Assembly: GCA_900547685.1 (NCBI GenBank)
Contig: URHS01000004.1
Location: 11,354-75,353, forward strand
Origin: an uncultured Blautia sp.
GTDB taxonomy: Bacteria; Bacillota; Clostridia; Lachnospirales; Lachnospiraceae
Reading direction: 5' to 3'
DNA: 64,000 nucleotides
In this document: piece by piece, positions 7,792-16,774 of the stretch
How positions within the stretch are numbered: the first letter of the stretch is position 1
Layout of the letters: each line of letters starts with the position of its first letter
The notes under the pieces: model-generated
What the model was told of the DNA's origin: nothing
The model's database searches: none
What the model saw: only the letters and a program-made list of their open reading frames with translations
Position numbers and translations under genes: made by a program

Positions 7792-9411
7792 TTAACAATA
7801 CTGACGTACAATCTCCTGCATCTTTTCAAACTGTTGTTCCATTTCATCAACCAGACGGAACTGTGTACGGGCACGTACCAGATTATGCTCCGGATAAGCT
7901 GTTTTAAAGTAAGTATCTCCTTCCAGATAATCTGTCAGGAAACGCATACCACATTCCAAAGTCATTAAACGCGCTCCCCACGGAAGACTTTCAATTTCCT
8001 CAGGTGTAAGCACACCGTCTGTACCTTCCAGATATCCCTTCACATACATTTCATATAACGAAATATCAAAATGCATCAAATCAAGATTCTTTTCATCTTC
8101 CTCTGCTGTAGCCGCTCCAAAACGGATAGAATCACCAAAGTCATTGGCTGCCAATCCCGGCATAATCGTATCTAAATCAATAATACAAAGTCCTTTTCCT
8201 GTATCTGCATCAAACAAAATATTATTTAATTTTGTATCGTTATGTGTTACTCGTAAAGGAAGCTTTCCTTCTTCCTGCTGTTTCACCAACACACCACAAT
8301 CTACTTCTCTTTCCAAGGCAAACTTAATCTCAGGGCGGCAGGTAATGGCTCTGTTTTTAATATCACGTTTTACCGCACGCTGGAAATTCGCAAAACGTTT
8401 CACTGTATTATGAAAATCAGGAATTGTCTCCTTTAAGCTGGATGCAGGATAATTACCAAGCTGTTTTAAGAAATGCCCGAAACTGTTCCCTGACTGATAA
8501 AACTGCTCCGGTTCTTCTACCAACTGATAACATACAGAATTAGGAATATAATGATAACATCTCCAAGGCTGTCCTTCACTGTCCTCAAAATAAGTACATC
8601 CATCTTTCGTCTTAATGCAAGACAAAGTTTCTCTATCCGGATTTCCGCCTTCTTCTCGAATAACATTACGAAGATATTCTGTTACACCAAAAATGTTTTC
8701 CATAACTCCTGCAGGATCTTTAAATACATTATTATTTACTCGCTGAAGAATATACGCAAACTCATCTCCTGCCTCTGTAGGCATATAAACAGCATAGGTT
8801 TCATTAATATGGCCTTGGCCAAAAGGTTTCACATAACTACACTGATTACCAAATCCAAAAGCATATAAAGCATCTTCCAAATTTCTGCTTGTAACACCAT
8901 CAATTTTTCTTCTGGTGGAAAATACCACTTCGCCGGCCTCTACTTTACGTTTAACATCAATGTTACAATTTGCTTTTACCACACTGCCCAAACCAATGTG
9001 CGCTCCCTTTGCAACATGAGAATCATGGTCTACAACTGCACCGCTGTTTACAAGCACACCATGTTCAATTACTGTATGGGTATTAATTACTGCACGCTGC
9101 ATAATAAAACTTCCGCATCCAATCTGTGCACTTGGACTTACCACTGCTGATGGATGAATAATTGTCGGTACTTTATATCCTGCTTCCATGAGCTTTTCCG
9201 TCCAGTAAAGACGCATACCATTATCTCCAAGAGCTGCTACCGCTGTATCATATTCACCTAAAAAAGCCTGATAATCACAACATTTTCCTACTACGTCTTC
9301 ACCTTTTGCTGCATCATCCAAAAATACTACTTTTGCATATCCAATCAGTCTGGCTGTTTCCTGAATCATCTGACCAAAGCCGCCTGCACCTAAAATCAAT
9401 AAACTTTTCAT
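7792..9411 (-). CDS. Fusion: PglD-like acyltransferase + NahK-like sugar kinase
   Basis: A 539-aa protein of two enzymes. Residues 1-about 200 match PglD/NeuD sugar O- or N-acyltransferases: a Rossmann opening (LLILGAGGFGQMIQE), then hexapeptide repeats of a left-handed beta-helix (IHPSAVVSPSAQIGCGSFI). Residues about 215-539 match APH-fold kinases nearest N-acetylhexosamine 1-kinase NahK: FGFGNQ..YVKPFGQGHINETY, catalytic THNDTKLNNILFD and metal-binding CIIDLDTIMPGL, then NDFGDSIRFG. It probably makes amino-sugar 1-phosphate. AAGGAG (9445-9450) is far from the ATG, with a GAAGCTT/AAGCTTC hairpin (9424-9439) between. A neighbour partner is not evident. Confidence 0.8.
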   Translation of the reverse strand: MKSLLILGAGGFGQMIQETARLIGYAKVVFLDDAAKGEDVVGKCCDYQAFLGEYDTAVAALGDNGMRLYWTEKLMEAGYKVPTIIHPSAVVSPSAQIGCGSFIMQRAVINTHTVIEHGVLVNSGAVVDHDSHVAKGAHIGLGSVVKANCNIDVKRKVEAGEVVFSTRRKIDGVTSRNLEDALYAFGFGNQCSYVKPFGQGHINETYAVYMPTEAGDEFAYILQRVNNNVFKDPAGVMENIFGVTEYLRNVIREEGGNPDRETLSCIKTKDGCTYFEDSEGQPWRCYHYIPNSVCYQLVEEPEQFYQSGNSFGHFLKQLGNYPASSLKETIPDFHNTVKRFANFQRAVKRDIKNRAITCRPEIKFALEREVDCGVLVKQQEEGKLPLRVTHNDTKLNNILFDADTGKGLCIIDLDTIMPGLAANDFGDSIRFGAATAEEDEKNLDLMHFDISLYEMYVKGYLEGTDGVLTPEEIESLPWGARLMTLECGMRFLTDYLEGDTYFKTAYPEHNLVRARTQFRLVDEMEQQFEKMQEIVRQYC

Positions 9412-9559
9412 TTGTTTTCTTATGAAGCTTACAAGCTTCTACTTCTCCTTTCCCAAATATCTTTTTCATTGTTTCTTAATTTTAACATACATAATAAAAA
9501 AAGAACACCTTTTTGAACTTTTCCGGCAAAAAAATGCTCTTTTCTCTTTACTGATGGGA

Positions 9560-10171
9560 TTATCTCATATAATCACATACCCCCTTATTCACTTCTTCTA
9601 TAATCTCTCCATTAAAAAGCATAAATAACAAACGTGCCTTTTTCACACATTTCGCAATTTGTTTCTGCTTTTCTTCTTGTGAAAGCTCCTTTGAAAATCC
9701 CAAGTTTAAAATTTCCATGTAGGCATTTAAAAAATCACTCCACTCGGTTCTTCTCACATCCAAAACACCCCTAATTCCTGTTGCTGCAGAAATATAATGA
9801 GTTCCACACTTCCGGGCCCATATTCGATAATCTATACGTACTAAAGTAAAAGAATCCACAGCTACGGCATATCCTTCCAAAACTTTCTCCTGCCCCTCTT
9901 TTAAATCGGCGAATTCTTTTATATGATTTTCCACAAATGCAGACATACCTGCAATACTTTCTTCACTCACTGAAGAACAAAAAAGTTCCTGAATAAATTT
10001 CCTTACGCTTTCCGGGTTACATTTTAAAATAATCTCGGAGCCATAAATAATCGGAAATTTAGATTTCCTCATAAATTCTTGTTCTAATATCTGGTCTCTT
10101 AATGCTTTGCTTAATATTTCTCCTTTTTCTTCACAAAGCTTAGAAAAATTGTTCTTATTTTTTTCTGGCAT
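9560..10171 (-). CDS. Hypothetical 203-aa protein
   Basis: Not recognised. A soluble, probably mostly helical protein starting MPEKNKNNFSKL. The ATG at 10171 has GGAGG at good spacing, so the longer frame from 10210 is unlikely. It contains many Lys and Glu residues, no signal peptide or membrane segment. It lies 16 bp downstream of a small HTH gene and is probably co-transcribed with it, so the two may form a regulator/effector pair. Confidence 0.7.
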   Translation of the reverse strand: MPEKNKNNFSKLCEEKGEILSKALRDQILEQEFMRKSKFPIIYGSEIILKCNPESVRKFIQELFCSSVSEESIAGMSAFVENHIKEFADLKEGQEKVLEGYAVAVDSFTLVRIDYRIWARKCGTHYISAATGIRGVLDVRRTEWSDFLNAYMEILNLGFSKELSQEEKQKQIAKCVKKARLLFMLFNGEIIEEVNKGVCDYMR

Positions 10172-10187
10172 TCCTATCCTCCACTGG

Positions 10188-10448
10188 TTAAATCTGCATT
10201 TCCTCTTCAAAGTCTCCGCTCATTTCACTAAATTCCTTTGTATCAAAAAAATCTTTTAATGAAATATCAAGTCCCTCGCAAATTTTGTGAATAGTAAATA
10301 TTCCCGGATTTTTGGTTGAGCCATTTACAATATGCAGCAACGTAGTAAGAGGAACTGCCGATTTATAAGATAGTGCATAATAAGTTATCCCTTGTTCCTT
10401 ACACAGATTGTTGATACGATCTGCTAATATCTTTCGTGAATGAATCAT
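10188..10448 (-). CDS. Small Xre/Cro-type HTH regulator
   Basis: An 86-aa DNA-binding protein: residues about 5-65 are a Cro/C1 helix-turn-helix (ADRINNLCKEQGITYYALSY, TTLLHIVNGST, IHKICEGLDISLKDFF) with an acidic tail. The ATG at 10448 follows GGAGGT at 7 nt; the frame from 10463 has no such site. The recognition region and C-terminus closely resemble the membrane-linked HTH protein at 20057, so they are paralogs. It probably controls itself and the following gene through the palindrome 10451-10475. Confidence 0.85.
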   Translation of the reverse strand: MIHSRKILADRINNLCKEQGITYYALSYKSAVPLTTLLHIVNGSTKNPGIFTIHKICEGLDISLKDFFDTKEFSEMSGDFEEEMQI

Positions 10449-10450
10449 AA

Positions 10451-10475
10451 ATAGTACCTCCATTTTTGGTACTAT
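10451..10475 (-). promoter_or_regulatory. Palindrome over the HTH gene ribosome site
   Basis: ATAGTACC (10451-10458) and GGTACTAT (10468-10475) are perfect arms. In RNA, the right arm contains part of the GGAGGT ribosome site, so this may be a DNA operator, an RNA hairpin hiding the ribosome site, or both. A related half-site lies near 10535. Confidence 0.5.
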
Positions 10476-10551
10476 CAGTGTACTACTTATTATTTTCCAA
10501 TTACTACCATATATAACACTACTGCCTTATTTGATAGTATGCTTTCCATCT

Positions 10552-12390
10552 CTATTCTACTGTAACACTCTTGGCAAGGTTTCTTGGTTTATCCACATCC
10601 AGCCCTTTTGCAACAGAAATATAATATGCCAAAAGCTGCAACGGAACAACAGCCAGACTGGTACTGAAAACATCCTCTGTTCTGGGAACGTATACTGTAA
10701 AATCCGCAATATCCTCCATCGAATAATTCCCATAAGAGGTAAGTCCCAAAACATACGCTCCACGGCTTCGAACCTCTACTAAATTGCTGACCTCTTTCTC
10801 AAATAAATCCGTCTGTGTTGCTGCTCCGACTACCAGAACTCCCTCTTCAATAAGAGAAATCGTACCATGTTTTAATTCACCTGCCGCATAAGCTTCTGAA
10901 TGGATATAGGAAATTTCCTTCAATTTCAAAGAGCCCTCCAAAGAAATAGCATAATCAAGACCCCTTCCAATAAAAAACACATCTTTTGTATGTGAATACT
11001 TATTAGCAAGCCACTGTATTCTCTCCTTTTCATCTAAAATCTTCTGAATCTTCTCAGGAAGCCTTCCTAACTCTTTAATATACTCTCTATACTCTTTATC
11101 CTTAATAGCTCCTCTCACTTTTCCAAAAAGCAAACCTATCAAATAAACTGCTGCTAACTGTGTACTATAAGCTTTTGTCGTGGCCACAGAAATTTCCGGT
11201 CCTGCCCAGGTATAAAAAACACTGTCCGCTTCTCGTGCAATAGAACTTCCTACTACATTTACAATTCCCAGCACTTTGTGTCCTTTTTTCTTAGACTCTC
11301 TTAAAGCAGCCAGCGAATCTGCAGTTTCACCTGACTGACTAACCACAATTATTAATGTATTCTCTTCCATAAGCGGATTTCTATAGCGAAATTCAGAGGC
11401 CAAATCCACATCTACCGGTATTTTCGCCAATTTCTCCAACACATACTTGGCACATACACACACATGATATGCTGAACCACAAGCCACCATCTGGATACGA
11501 CTGGTTTTCTTAATCTCATCATCTGTCATTTCCAATTCATCAATTACAATTTTTCCGTTCTTAATTCTGGGACTAATAGTGTCTGCCACTGCTTTTGGCT
11601 GCTCATAAATCTCTTTCAGCATAAAATGCTCAAATCCTTCTTTTTCTGCTGCTTTTGCATCCCACTCTACAGTTTTAAACTCTTTCTGTAGCTCTTCCTG
11701 ATCCACATCATAAAAACGAATTCCATCTGCCTTAATTTCTGCAATCTCTCTATCATCAATATAACATACTGTCTTTGTATACTTCAAAATTGCCGGAACA
11801 TCAGATGCAATGAAGTTTCCTTGTGCAGATTTGCCGATAATTAAAGGACTGTCTTTTCTCACTGCATACATAGCCCCCGGATTTTCCTGAAAAAGAATCC
11901 CCAGTGCGTAGGAACCTCTCACTCTTCCTAATACTTTTGCAATAGCTTCCAGAGGATCTCCTTTATAATAATAATCCAAGAGATGAGCTATAACCTCTGT
12001 ATCTGTTTCTGATACAAATTCATATCCTTTTTTCTGTAAATATTCCTTTATTTCTTTATAATTTTCAATAATCCCATTGTGTACTACTGCAATTTTTTTA
12101 TCTTTTGACATGTGCGGATGTGCATTAACTACTGAAGGTTCTCCATGAGTAGCCCAACGTGTGTGACCAATTCCACAGCCTCCTTTTACTGTTCTTCCAT
12201 TATCTGTCATTTCCCGAAGTACCTGCAGACGTCCTTTTGCTTTAATAATTTCAATTTCTTTTCTATCCCGACTATTGTCTAAAACAGCAATACCGGCTGA
12301 GTCATATCCTCTGTACTCCAGTTTTGAAAGTCCCTCTATCAAAATAGATGCTGCATTTTCTTTTCCTACATATCCCACAATTCCACACAT
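10552..12390 (-). CDS. glmS: Glutamine--fructose-6-phosphate aminotransferase
   Basis: A 612-aa enzyme making glucosamine-6-phosphate from fructose-6-phosphate and glutamine, the first step toward UDP-GlcNAc for cell wall and capsule. It starts MCGIVGYVG with the catalytic Cys2, has the Ntn glutaminase loop (CGIGHTRWATHGEPS), then two SIS domains (VACGSAYHV, VSQSGETADSL) and ends with the family signature PRNLAKSVTVE. Full length. No glmS ribozyme is seen in the 5' region (12391-12460). Its product feeds the UDP-GlcNAc-derived sugars of the capsule operon. Confidence 0.97.
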   Translation of the reverse strand: MCGIVGYVGKENAASILIEGLSKLEYRGYDSAGIAVLDNSRDRKEIEIIKAKGRLQVLREMTDNGRTVKGGCGIGHTRWATHGEPSVVNAHPHMSKDKKIAVVHNGIIENYKEIKEYLQKKGYEFVSETDTEVIAHLLDYYYKGDPLEAIAKVLGRVRGSYALGILFQENPGAMYAVRKDSPLIIGKSAQGNFIASDVPAILKYTKTVCYIDDREIAEIKADGIRFYDVDQEELQKEFKTVEWDAKAAEKEGFEHFMLKEIYEQPKAVADTISPRIKNGKIVIDELEMTDDEIKKTSRIQMVACGSAYHVCVCAKYVLEKLAKIPVDVDLASEFRYRNPLMEENTLIIVVSQSGETADSLAALRESKKKGHKVLGIVNVVGSSIAREADSVFYTWAGPEISVATTKAYSTQLAAVYLIGLLFGKVRGAIKDKEYREYIKELGRLPEKIQKILDEKERIQWLANKYSHTKDVFFIGRGLDYAISLEGSLKLKEISYIHSEAYAAGELKHGTISLIEEGVLVVGAATQTDLFEKEVSNLVEVRSRGAYVLGLTSYGNYSMEDIADFTVYVPRTEDVFSTSLAVVPLQLLAYYISVAKGLDVDKPRNLAKSVTVE

Positions 12391-12449
12391 ATTTTTGTAC
12401 CTCCTGCTTTTATTTGCACAATCGTCTTCTTTTTTTATACGTTCGTCTA

Positions 12450-12458
12450 ATTATAACA
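12450..12458 (-). promoter_or_regulatory. Extended -10 of glmS
   Basis: Minus-strand TGTTATAAT; the -35 region is AT-rich and poor. The leader is only about 55 nt, too short for a glmS ribozyme. Confidence 0.6.
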
Positions 12459-12596
12459 GATTCTCATCTATTTTTTAATATTTTCTCACCAATTTTTTTA
12501 TTTTTTCCATACCATACAAAAAATCTTCTCTTTTTCCCATTTTTTCTTATAATATTTACGATACATAACTAATCTATACATTTAAACAAGGCAAAA

Positions 12597-12632
12597 AAAA
12601 TCCCCTCACTTTTTACAAAGTGAAGGGATTTT
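12597..12632. terminator. Terminator of the phosphocholine operon
   Basis: AAAATCCCCTCACTTT and AAAGTGAAGGGATTTT form a near-perfect stem around TTAC; the minus-strand RNA has a U8 tail, directly after the BCCT gene. Confidence 0.9.
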
Positions 12633-12641
12633 CCACTATTT

Positions 12642-14162
12642 TTATTTCTTCTCTTTCATATATTTTCCTGCATCTTTTATAAAACTGACTGCAATCATCA
12701 CAATAACAATCGCTATAGGAAACGCTGCTACAATACTCACAGACTGAAGATTGCTCATAGAACTTTCCGAAAATACCAATCCAATCGGAAGTACAATTAA
12801 CAAGATACACCACATTAACTGTATCAGCTTATTTGGACTCTCATTTTCTCCCAGCTTTTTATAGCTGTAACAAGAAGCTGTCAGCGCAATGGAATCAAAG
12901 GAGGTAGCATAAAATGCAATCATAGTAATCAACAACAATACTAAAATCAACGGTGCACATGGCAGTGTCTTAATTACAGAAATAATCATTCCATATACAT
13001 CTCCGTCAGCCTGATACTGTGCAATAAAGTCTGCTGCACCGGATGTCTGCAGTCCCATAGAATAATTTCCTAAAATCACAAAACTTACCAGTGTAGAACC
13101 AACTCCAAATCCATATCCACCTAAAATTGTCTGGCGAATAGTTCTTCCTCTGGAAATACTTCCGATAAAAAATGGAGCCGCAACACACCAAACCATCCAA
13201 TAAGCCCAGTAATAGATAGTCCAGTTCTGAGGAAAAGAAGATGTTCTTAGTGGGTCTGTAAATGTAGAAAGCTCCACAAATTCCCCAATCATCTTTCCAA
13301 AAGAGGCAAATCCTGATTCAATAATGTATTTTGTCTCTCCTCCGAATAAAAGGACAAACAACAGTAATCCAAAGAACAGATAAATACATGCTTTTGCCAG
13401 AAAACTAATTCCCTTAAATCCATGCAAAAGAGAATAAGTGTAAACAAAGCAAGTTAAAAGCAGAATAATAATCGTAATTACTGTACGGCTGATTTCAACG
13501 TGGAACAGCTCACTTACCACTTCTGCCATTAAAGGAGTTGCAACACTGAAAGTCGTTGCTGTTCCTGCCAACAGAGCAAATACAGCCAACAAATCAATAA
13601 TTTTTCCTGCAAATCCATCTGTATGTTTCCCCAATAACGGACGGCATGCTTCGGAATATTTCTGACGCTCTCTTTTCCTTACGTGGAGCATAAACCCAAA
13701 TGCAGCTGCCAAAACCAGATAAAATCCCCATGGAATAAAACTCCAGTGGAACATAGGGAATACTCCAGCCCATTCCTGTATGCTTCCCAATTCCGCAATG
13801 TGGGGATCTGTTGCGTACATCACCCATTCAGAAAAAGAATAGAACAGAATATCTGCCGCAAGTCCACAGGTAAACATCATACTACCCCATGCGAAAAAGG
13901 AATATTTTGGTTTTTCATCCTTGCCGCCTAGCACAATATCCCCATACTTTGACATTGCTATATAGATAGAAAGCAAAAATACGCCAAGTCCGATTACCAG
14001 ATAATACGTTCCGAATGTATCACCGAAGAAAAAACGAATTTGGCTCAATACCCCATTAGATTGCTCCGGCATAAAGAAAAATAACACACTAAGGGCAACT
14101 ACAATTCCAAGAGGAACCAGCGTAATGGTCCAATCAATCTGTTTTTTACTGTCTTTCTTCAT
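12642..14162 (-). CDS. BCCT family transporter (probable choline uptake)
   Basis: A 506-aa, about 12-segment membrane protein of the betaine/choline/carnitine transporter family. Visible signature parts include FMFTCGLAADILFYSFSEW, FHWSFIPWGFY, GTATTFSVATPL and YYWAYWMVWCVAAPF, the last being the aromatic substrate box region. It overlaps the cytidylyltransferase gene by 17 bp and has AGGAGG at good spacing. Next to choline kinase and phosphocholine cytidylyltransferase domains, choline is the likely substrate (inference). It would supply external choline, which these bacteria do not usually make. Confidence 0.88.
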   Translation of the reverse strand: MKKDSKKQIDWTITLVPLGIVVALSVLFFFMPEQSNGVLSQIRFFFGDTFGTYYLVIGLGVFLLSIYIAMSKYGDIVLGGKDEKPKYSFFAWGSMMFTCGLAADILFYSFSEWVMYATDPHIAELGSIQEWAGVFPMFHWSFIPWGFYLVLAAAFGFMLHVRKRERQKYSEACRPLLGKHTDGFAGKIIDLLAVFALLAGTATTFSVATPLMAEVVSELFHVEISRTVITIIILLLTCFVYTYSLLHGFKGISFLAKACIYLFFGLLLFVLLFGGETKYIIESGFASFGKMIGEFVELSTFTDPLRTSSFPQNWTIYYWAYWMVWCVAAPFFIGSISRGRTIRQTILGGYGFGVGSTLVSFVILGNYSMGLQTSGAADFIAQYQADGDVYGMIISVIKTLPCAPLILVLLLITMIAFYATSFDSIALTASCYSYKKLGENESPNKLIQLMWCILLIVLPIGLVFSESSMSNLQSVSIVAAFPIAIVIVMIAVSFIKDAGKYMKEKK

Positions 14163-14883
14163 CTGAATTTCCTCCTAAATACTTCTCATAACTACTGTCT
14201 AACTGGGCAAGTTCTGATAAATTATCCACCTCTATGATATCTCCTGCCTGCATTTTTCGAATTCCCAACTGATATTCCTGCGGATGGCAGAACATTGCCA
14301 CATCATCCCAATAGATTTGACGGTTTTCTTTTTCTTCAAATTCCTCCTCCAGATGCTTCTTCAGTTTCTTACCATCCTCTGCATTCCAGCGAGAAATACT
14401 AAACAGCTGCCACCCGGCTTTCCCTCCTGTTCTGCTGCAAGATTTCACAATTCCATTTTCCACAGTCATCAACCATTCATCTGTTTCTTCATCTGTCCAT
14501 ACTGCATTGTAGCCGGAACGCTCAAACTCCGGTGCCAGAATAGACGGATTGTAAATCATCTGGTCTCCATCCAGAACAATTACATCTTCCAGATGCTCTC
14601 TTGCCACATACAGAGAAGAAATGTTGTTATATACAGAATAATATGGATTTTCAATTAATTTCACCTGAGAATAATCTTGCTCTAAAACCGCAAATTTCTC
14701 TTTTAAATATCCCACAACCACATAAATTTCTGATATTCCGTTTTCTAAAAGCCCTTGTATAACCGTATCAATCATTCGTACTCCATTTACCTTCACAAGA
14801 GGCTTCGGGGTTTCTAATGTCACCGGCTGCATTCTCTTTCCAATTCCTGCTGCCATAATAATTGCACGCTTTACTTTATACAT
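14146..14883 (-). CDS. licC: LicC-like sugar/phosphocholine nucleotidyltransferase
   Basis: A 245-aa nucleotidyltransferase of the LicC/RmlA fold. It starts AIIMAAGIGKRMQPVT, with PKPLVKVNG, VVVGYLKEKF, SVYNNISSLYVAREHL and DGDQMIYN, as in CTP:phosphocholine cytidylyltransferases, which make CDP-choline. Its ATG overlaps the stop of the fused kinase gene, suggesting coupled translation. The operon already has one such domain in the fusion protein, so the two may use different substrates such as phosphocholine and phosphoethanolamine (inference). No LicD-type transferase is in this window. Confidence 0.78.
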   Translation of the reverse strand: MYKVKRAIIMAAGIGKRMQPVTLETPKPLVKVNGVRMIDTVIQGLLENGISEIYVVVGYLKEKFAVLEQDYSQVKLIENPYYSVYNNISSLYVAREHLEDVIVLDGDQMIYNPSILAPEFERSGYNAVWTDEETDEWLMTVENGIVKSCSRTGGKAGWQLFSISRWNAEDGKKLKKHLEEEFEEKENRQIYWDDVAMFCHPQEYQLGIRKMQAGDIIEVDNLSELAQLDSSYEKYLGGNSDEERQ

Positions 14884-16639
14884 TTTCTTCCTTTCCTTCC
14901 CTGCTAAGTTCTTCCTTCACAATCTTGTAGTAGTCCTTTGCATATCGGTATTGTCTCAGAGAATATTCTCCAAATTCCACACCACAGATACTCTTATATT
15001 CACACCAGTTACTCCATAAAAATCCACATACAGCAATGTAGGCATAAATTTTTATCCTAATCGCTCTTTCACAAGCATTATCAAAATAAGCATCAATTAA
15101 TTTCTCTACATGTTCTCTGTCATACATTGCATAAATCGCAAACATCGCAATATCCACATGCACATCCTGCATTCCTGCATATTCCCAGTCAATCAGGCGA
15201 ATTTCATCACCTGTAAAAAGGAAATTATCCGGAACTGCATCTATATGGGTAAGTGCAATATTCTTAGGAGCTTTGTCAATGTAAGTTTTCAGCTCATATA
15301 CTTTTCTTTTTGTCTCCTCATAATCACGATACACAGATTTTGCGCCATTTCGCAGTGCTTCATAATATTCTATCTGACCAAACAAATCAAATTCATGCTC
15401 CACCTGAAGTTTACACTCATGGAACTTACGAAGCTTTTCCATACATCTTTGTACATCTTCTTCTACATAAGGATCACATACTCTGGCATCATCTAAAAAT
15501 CTTGTGATTTTATACCCTGTCTCAGGAGACATATAGCAAACCGGATCACAAATATTCTGGCCTTCCAATGCCTGATAAACATTATATTCATTCTTTCGGT
15601 TAATCATCTTATCCGTTCCCTCTCCCGGAACACGCATAATATAACGTTCTCCACGACAGCTAAACTCGAAAGAGCGATTAGTCATTCCTTTTTTCAATGC
15701 CTTTATCTCTACAATCTCCTTCGTATCACAGGAAAGAACTTCTGAAATCAAAGAAATAATATCAGAATTCAACTGGTTAGAATCCTCATCCAGCTCTCTT
15801 AATTCTTCCAATGTATTGATTTCATACACCAGATTTTGGGAAACCTCACGAGGTTTTAAAATCATCTTTCCATTCTTCATTGCTGCCTCTTCCCAAAATG
15901 CGTAAGAGTATTCCCTTTCTTTGGAAAGGCGGAGAAGATTCTCTTTCAAAACCTCTGCATCCTCTTTCAAAATATAAGAAATGCCAAACATCTGATTTCC
16001 CAATTCGTTTTTCTTTGTTTCAACTATCTCTTTTTTACGGTTAATTCTTACATTGCTGTCTTCAATCTCTCTGTCACTGAGCATATACCAGGAATACCAT
16101 TCCTTATCTGAAAAAGGATTTTCAAAACACCATAAGTCACAGGGCAAAATATAAGTATTTCCAATTTTATTCATAACACATTTTAAAGAATAGAGATTAT
16201 TTTTCGTCATATAATCCTTGTTGTATATCAAATTTACATTATACTTATCAATTAAATATTCATACTGCTCCTTCATAAATCCTACAACAATATCAATTTT
16301 AAAAACTCCTGCTTCCTGTAACTGTTTAATCAGCCTTTCAATCAATGGTTCACCCTTAATCTCCAGAATTCCTTTTGGAACCTCTACATTAATAGGAACC
16401 ATTCTCATTCCAAATCCTGCTGCAAGAATTATTGCATTTTCCGGCTTCTTATCTTCTAATTCCTCATATACCTTTGGAGTACACTGCATTTTTTCATCTA
16501 AATAGCCTAACTCTGTCAACTTCTTCAATGAACTGTTTACCTTTCCCAAAGAATATCCCGTTATCTCTGATAAGATTCTCTGGTTTACATATTCCTGCTC
16601 CATTATACAGTTCATCAAATCATATTCTTGAATGTTCAT
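14876..16639 (-). CDS. Fusion: winged helix + LicC-like + LicA-like choline kinase
   Basis: A 587-aa three-domain protein. The start is ATG at 16639 (AAGGAG 7 nt upstream), not the longer frame. Residues 1-about 60 are a MarR-like winged helix (YVNQRILSEITGYSLGKVNSSLKKL). Residues about 65-310 are a LicC-like nucleotidyltransferase (ILAAGFGMRM, PKGILEIKGEPLIERLI). Residues about 325-587 are a LicA-type choline kinase: GMTNRSFEF, catalytic LTHIDAVPDNFLF and metal-binding LIDWEYAG. It would phosphorylate choline and activate it to CDP-choline, and may repress its own operon through the palindrome at 16671-16685. Confidence 0.85.
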   Translation of the reverse strand: MNIQEYDLMNCIMEQEYVNQRILSEITGYSLGKVNSSLKKLTELGYLDEKMQCTPKVYEELEDKKPENAIILAAGFGMRMVPINVEVPKGILEIKGEPLIERLIKQLQEAGVFKIDIVVGFMKEQYEYLIDKYNVNLIYNKDYMTKNNLYSLKCVMNKIGNTYILPCDLWCFENPFSDKEWYSWYMLSDREIEDSNVRINRKKEIVETKKNELGNQMFGISYILKEDAEVLKENLLRLSKEREYSYAFWEEAAMKNGKMILKPREVSQNLVYEINTLEELRELDEDSNQLNSDIISLISEVLSCDTKEIVEIKALKKGMTNRSFEFSCRGERYIMRVPGEGTDKMINRKNEYNVYQALEGQNICDPVCYMSPETGYKITRFLDDARVCDPYVEEDVQRCMEKLRKFHECKLQVEHEFDLFGQIEYYEALRNGAKSVYRDYEETKRKVYELKTYIDKAPKNIALTHIDAVPDNFLFTGDEIRLIDWEYAGMQDVHVDIAMFAIYAMYDREHVEKLIDAYFDNACERAIRIKIYAYIAVCGFLWSNWCEYKSICGVEFGEYSLRQYRYAKDYYKIVKEELSREGKEENV

Positions 16640-16669
16640 GTTCTTTCTCCTTTTATTTTTTATGAACAT
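16632..16669 (-). promoter_or_regulatory. Candidate start-codon hairpin of the licCA fusion
   Basis: In the transcript ATGTTCAT at the extreme 5' end (16669-16662) can pair with ATGAACAT, which contains the start codon (16639-16632). The loop of 22 nt holds the ribosome site. This could tune translation, but it may be chance. Confidence 0.35.
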
Positions 16670-16670
16670 A

Positions 16671-16685
16671 GTGGTATCATACCAC
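16671..16685 (-). promoter_or_regulatory. Promoter with palindromic operator on the -10 box
   Basis: GTGGTAT-C-ATACCAC is a perfect 7-bp palindrome that contains the extended -10 (TGGTATGAT on the minus strand); a weak TTGCGT lies 17 nt upstream. A protein bound here would block polymerase. The winged-helix domain of the first gene is the obvious candidate. Confidence 0.7.
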
Positions 16686-16732
16686 CTTTTCAAAAAAGAC
16701 GCAAGAAATATTTTTACGATTGATAAAATAGG

Positions 16733-16761
16733 AAAGGCCGTTGCAAAACGCAACAGCCTTT
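16733..16761. terminator. Terminator after araD remnant
   Basis: AAAGGCCGTTGC and GCAACAGCCTTT form a stem with one mismatch around AAAAC. Confidence 0.75.
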
Positions 16762-16774
16762 AACACCATAAAAT

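Noticed and set aside
12391..12480. glmS ribozyme
   Set aside because: The leader is too short and lacks the ribozyme core; no cleavage-site pattern seen.
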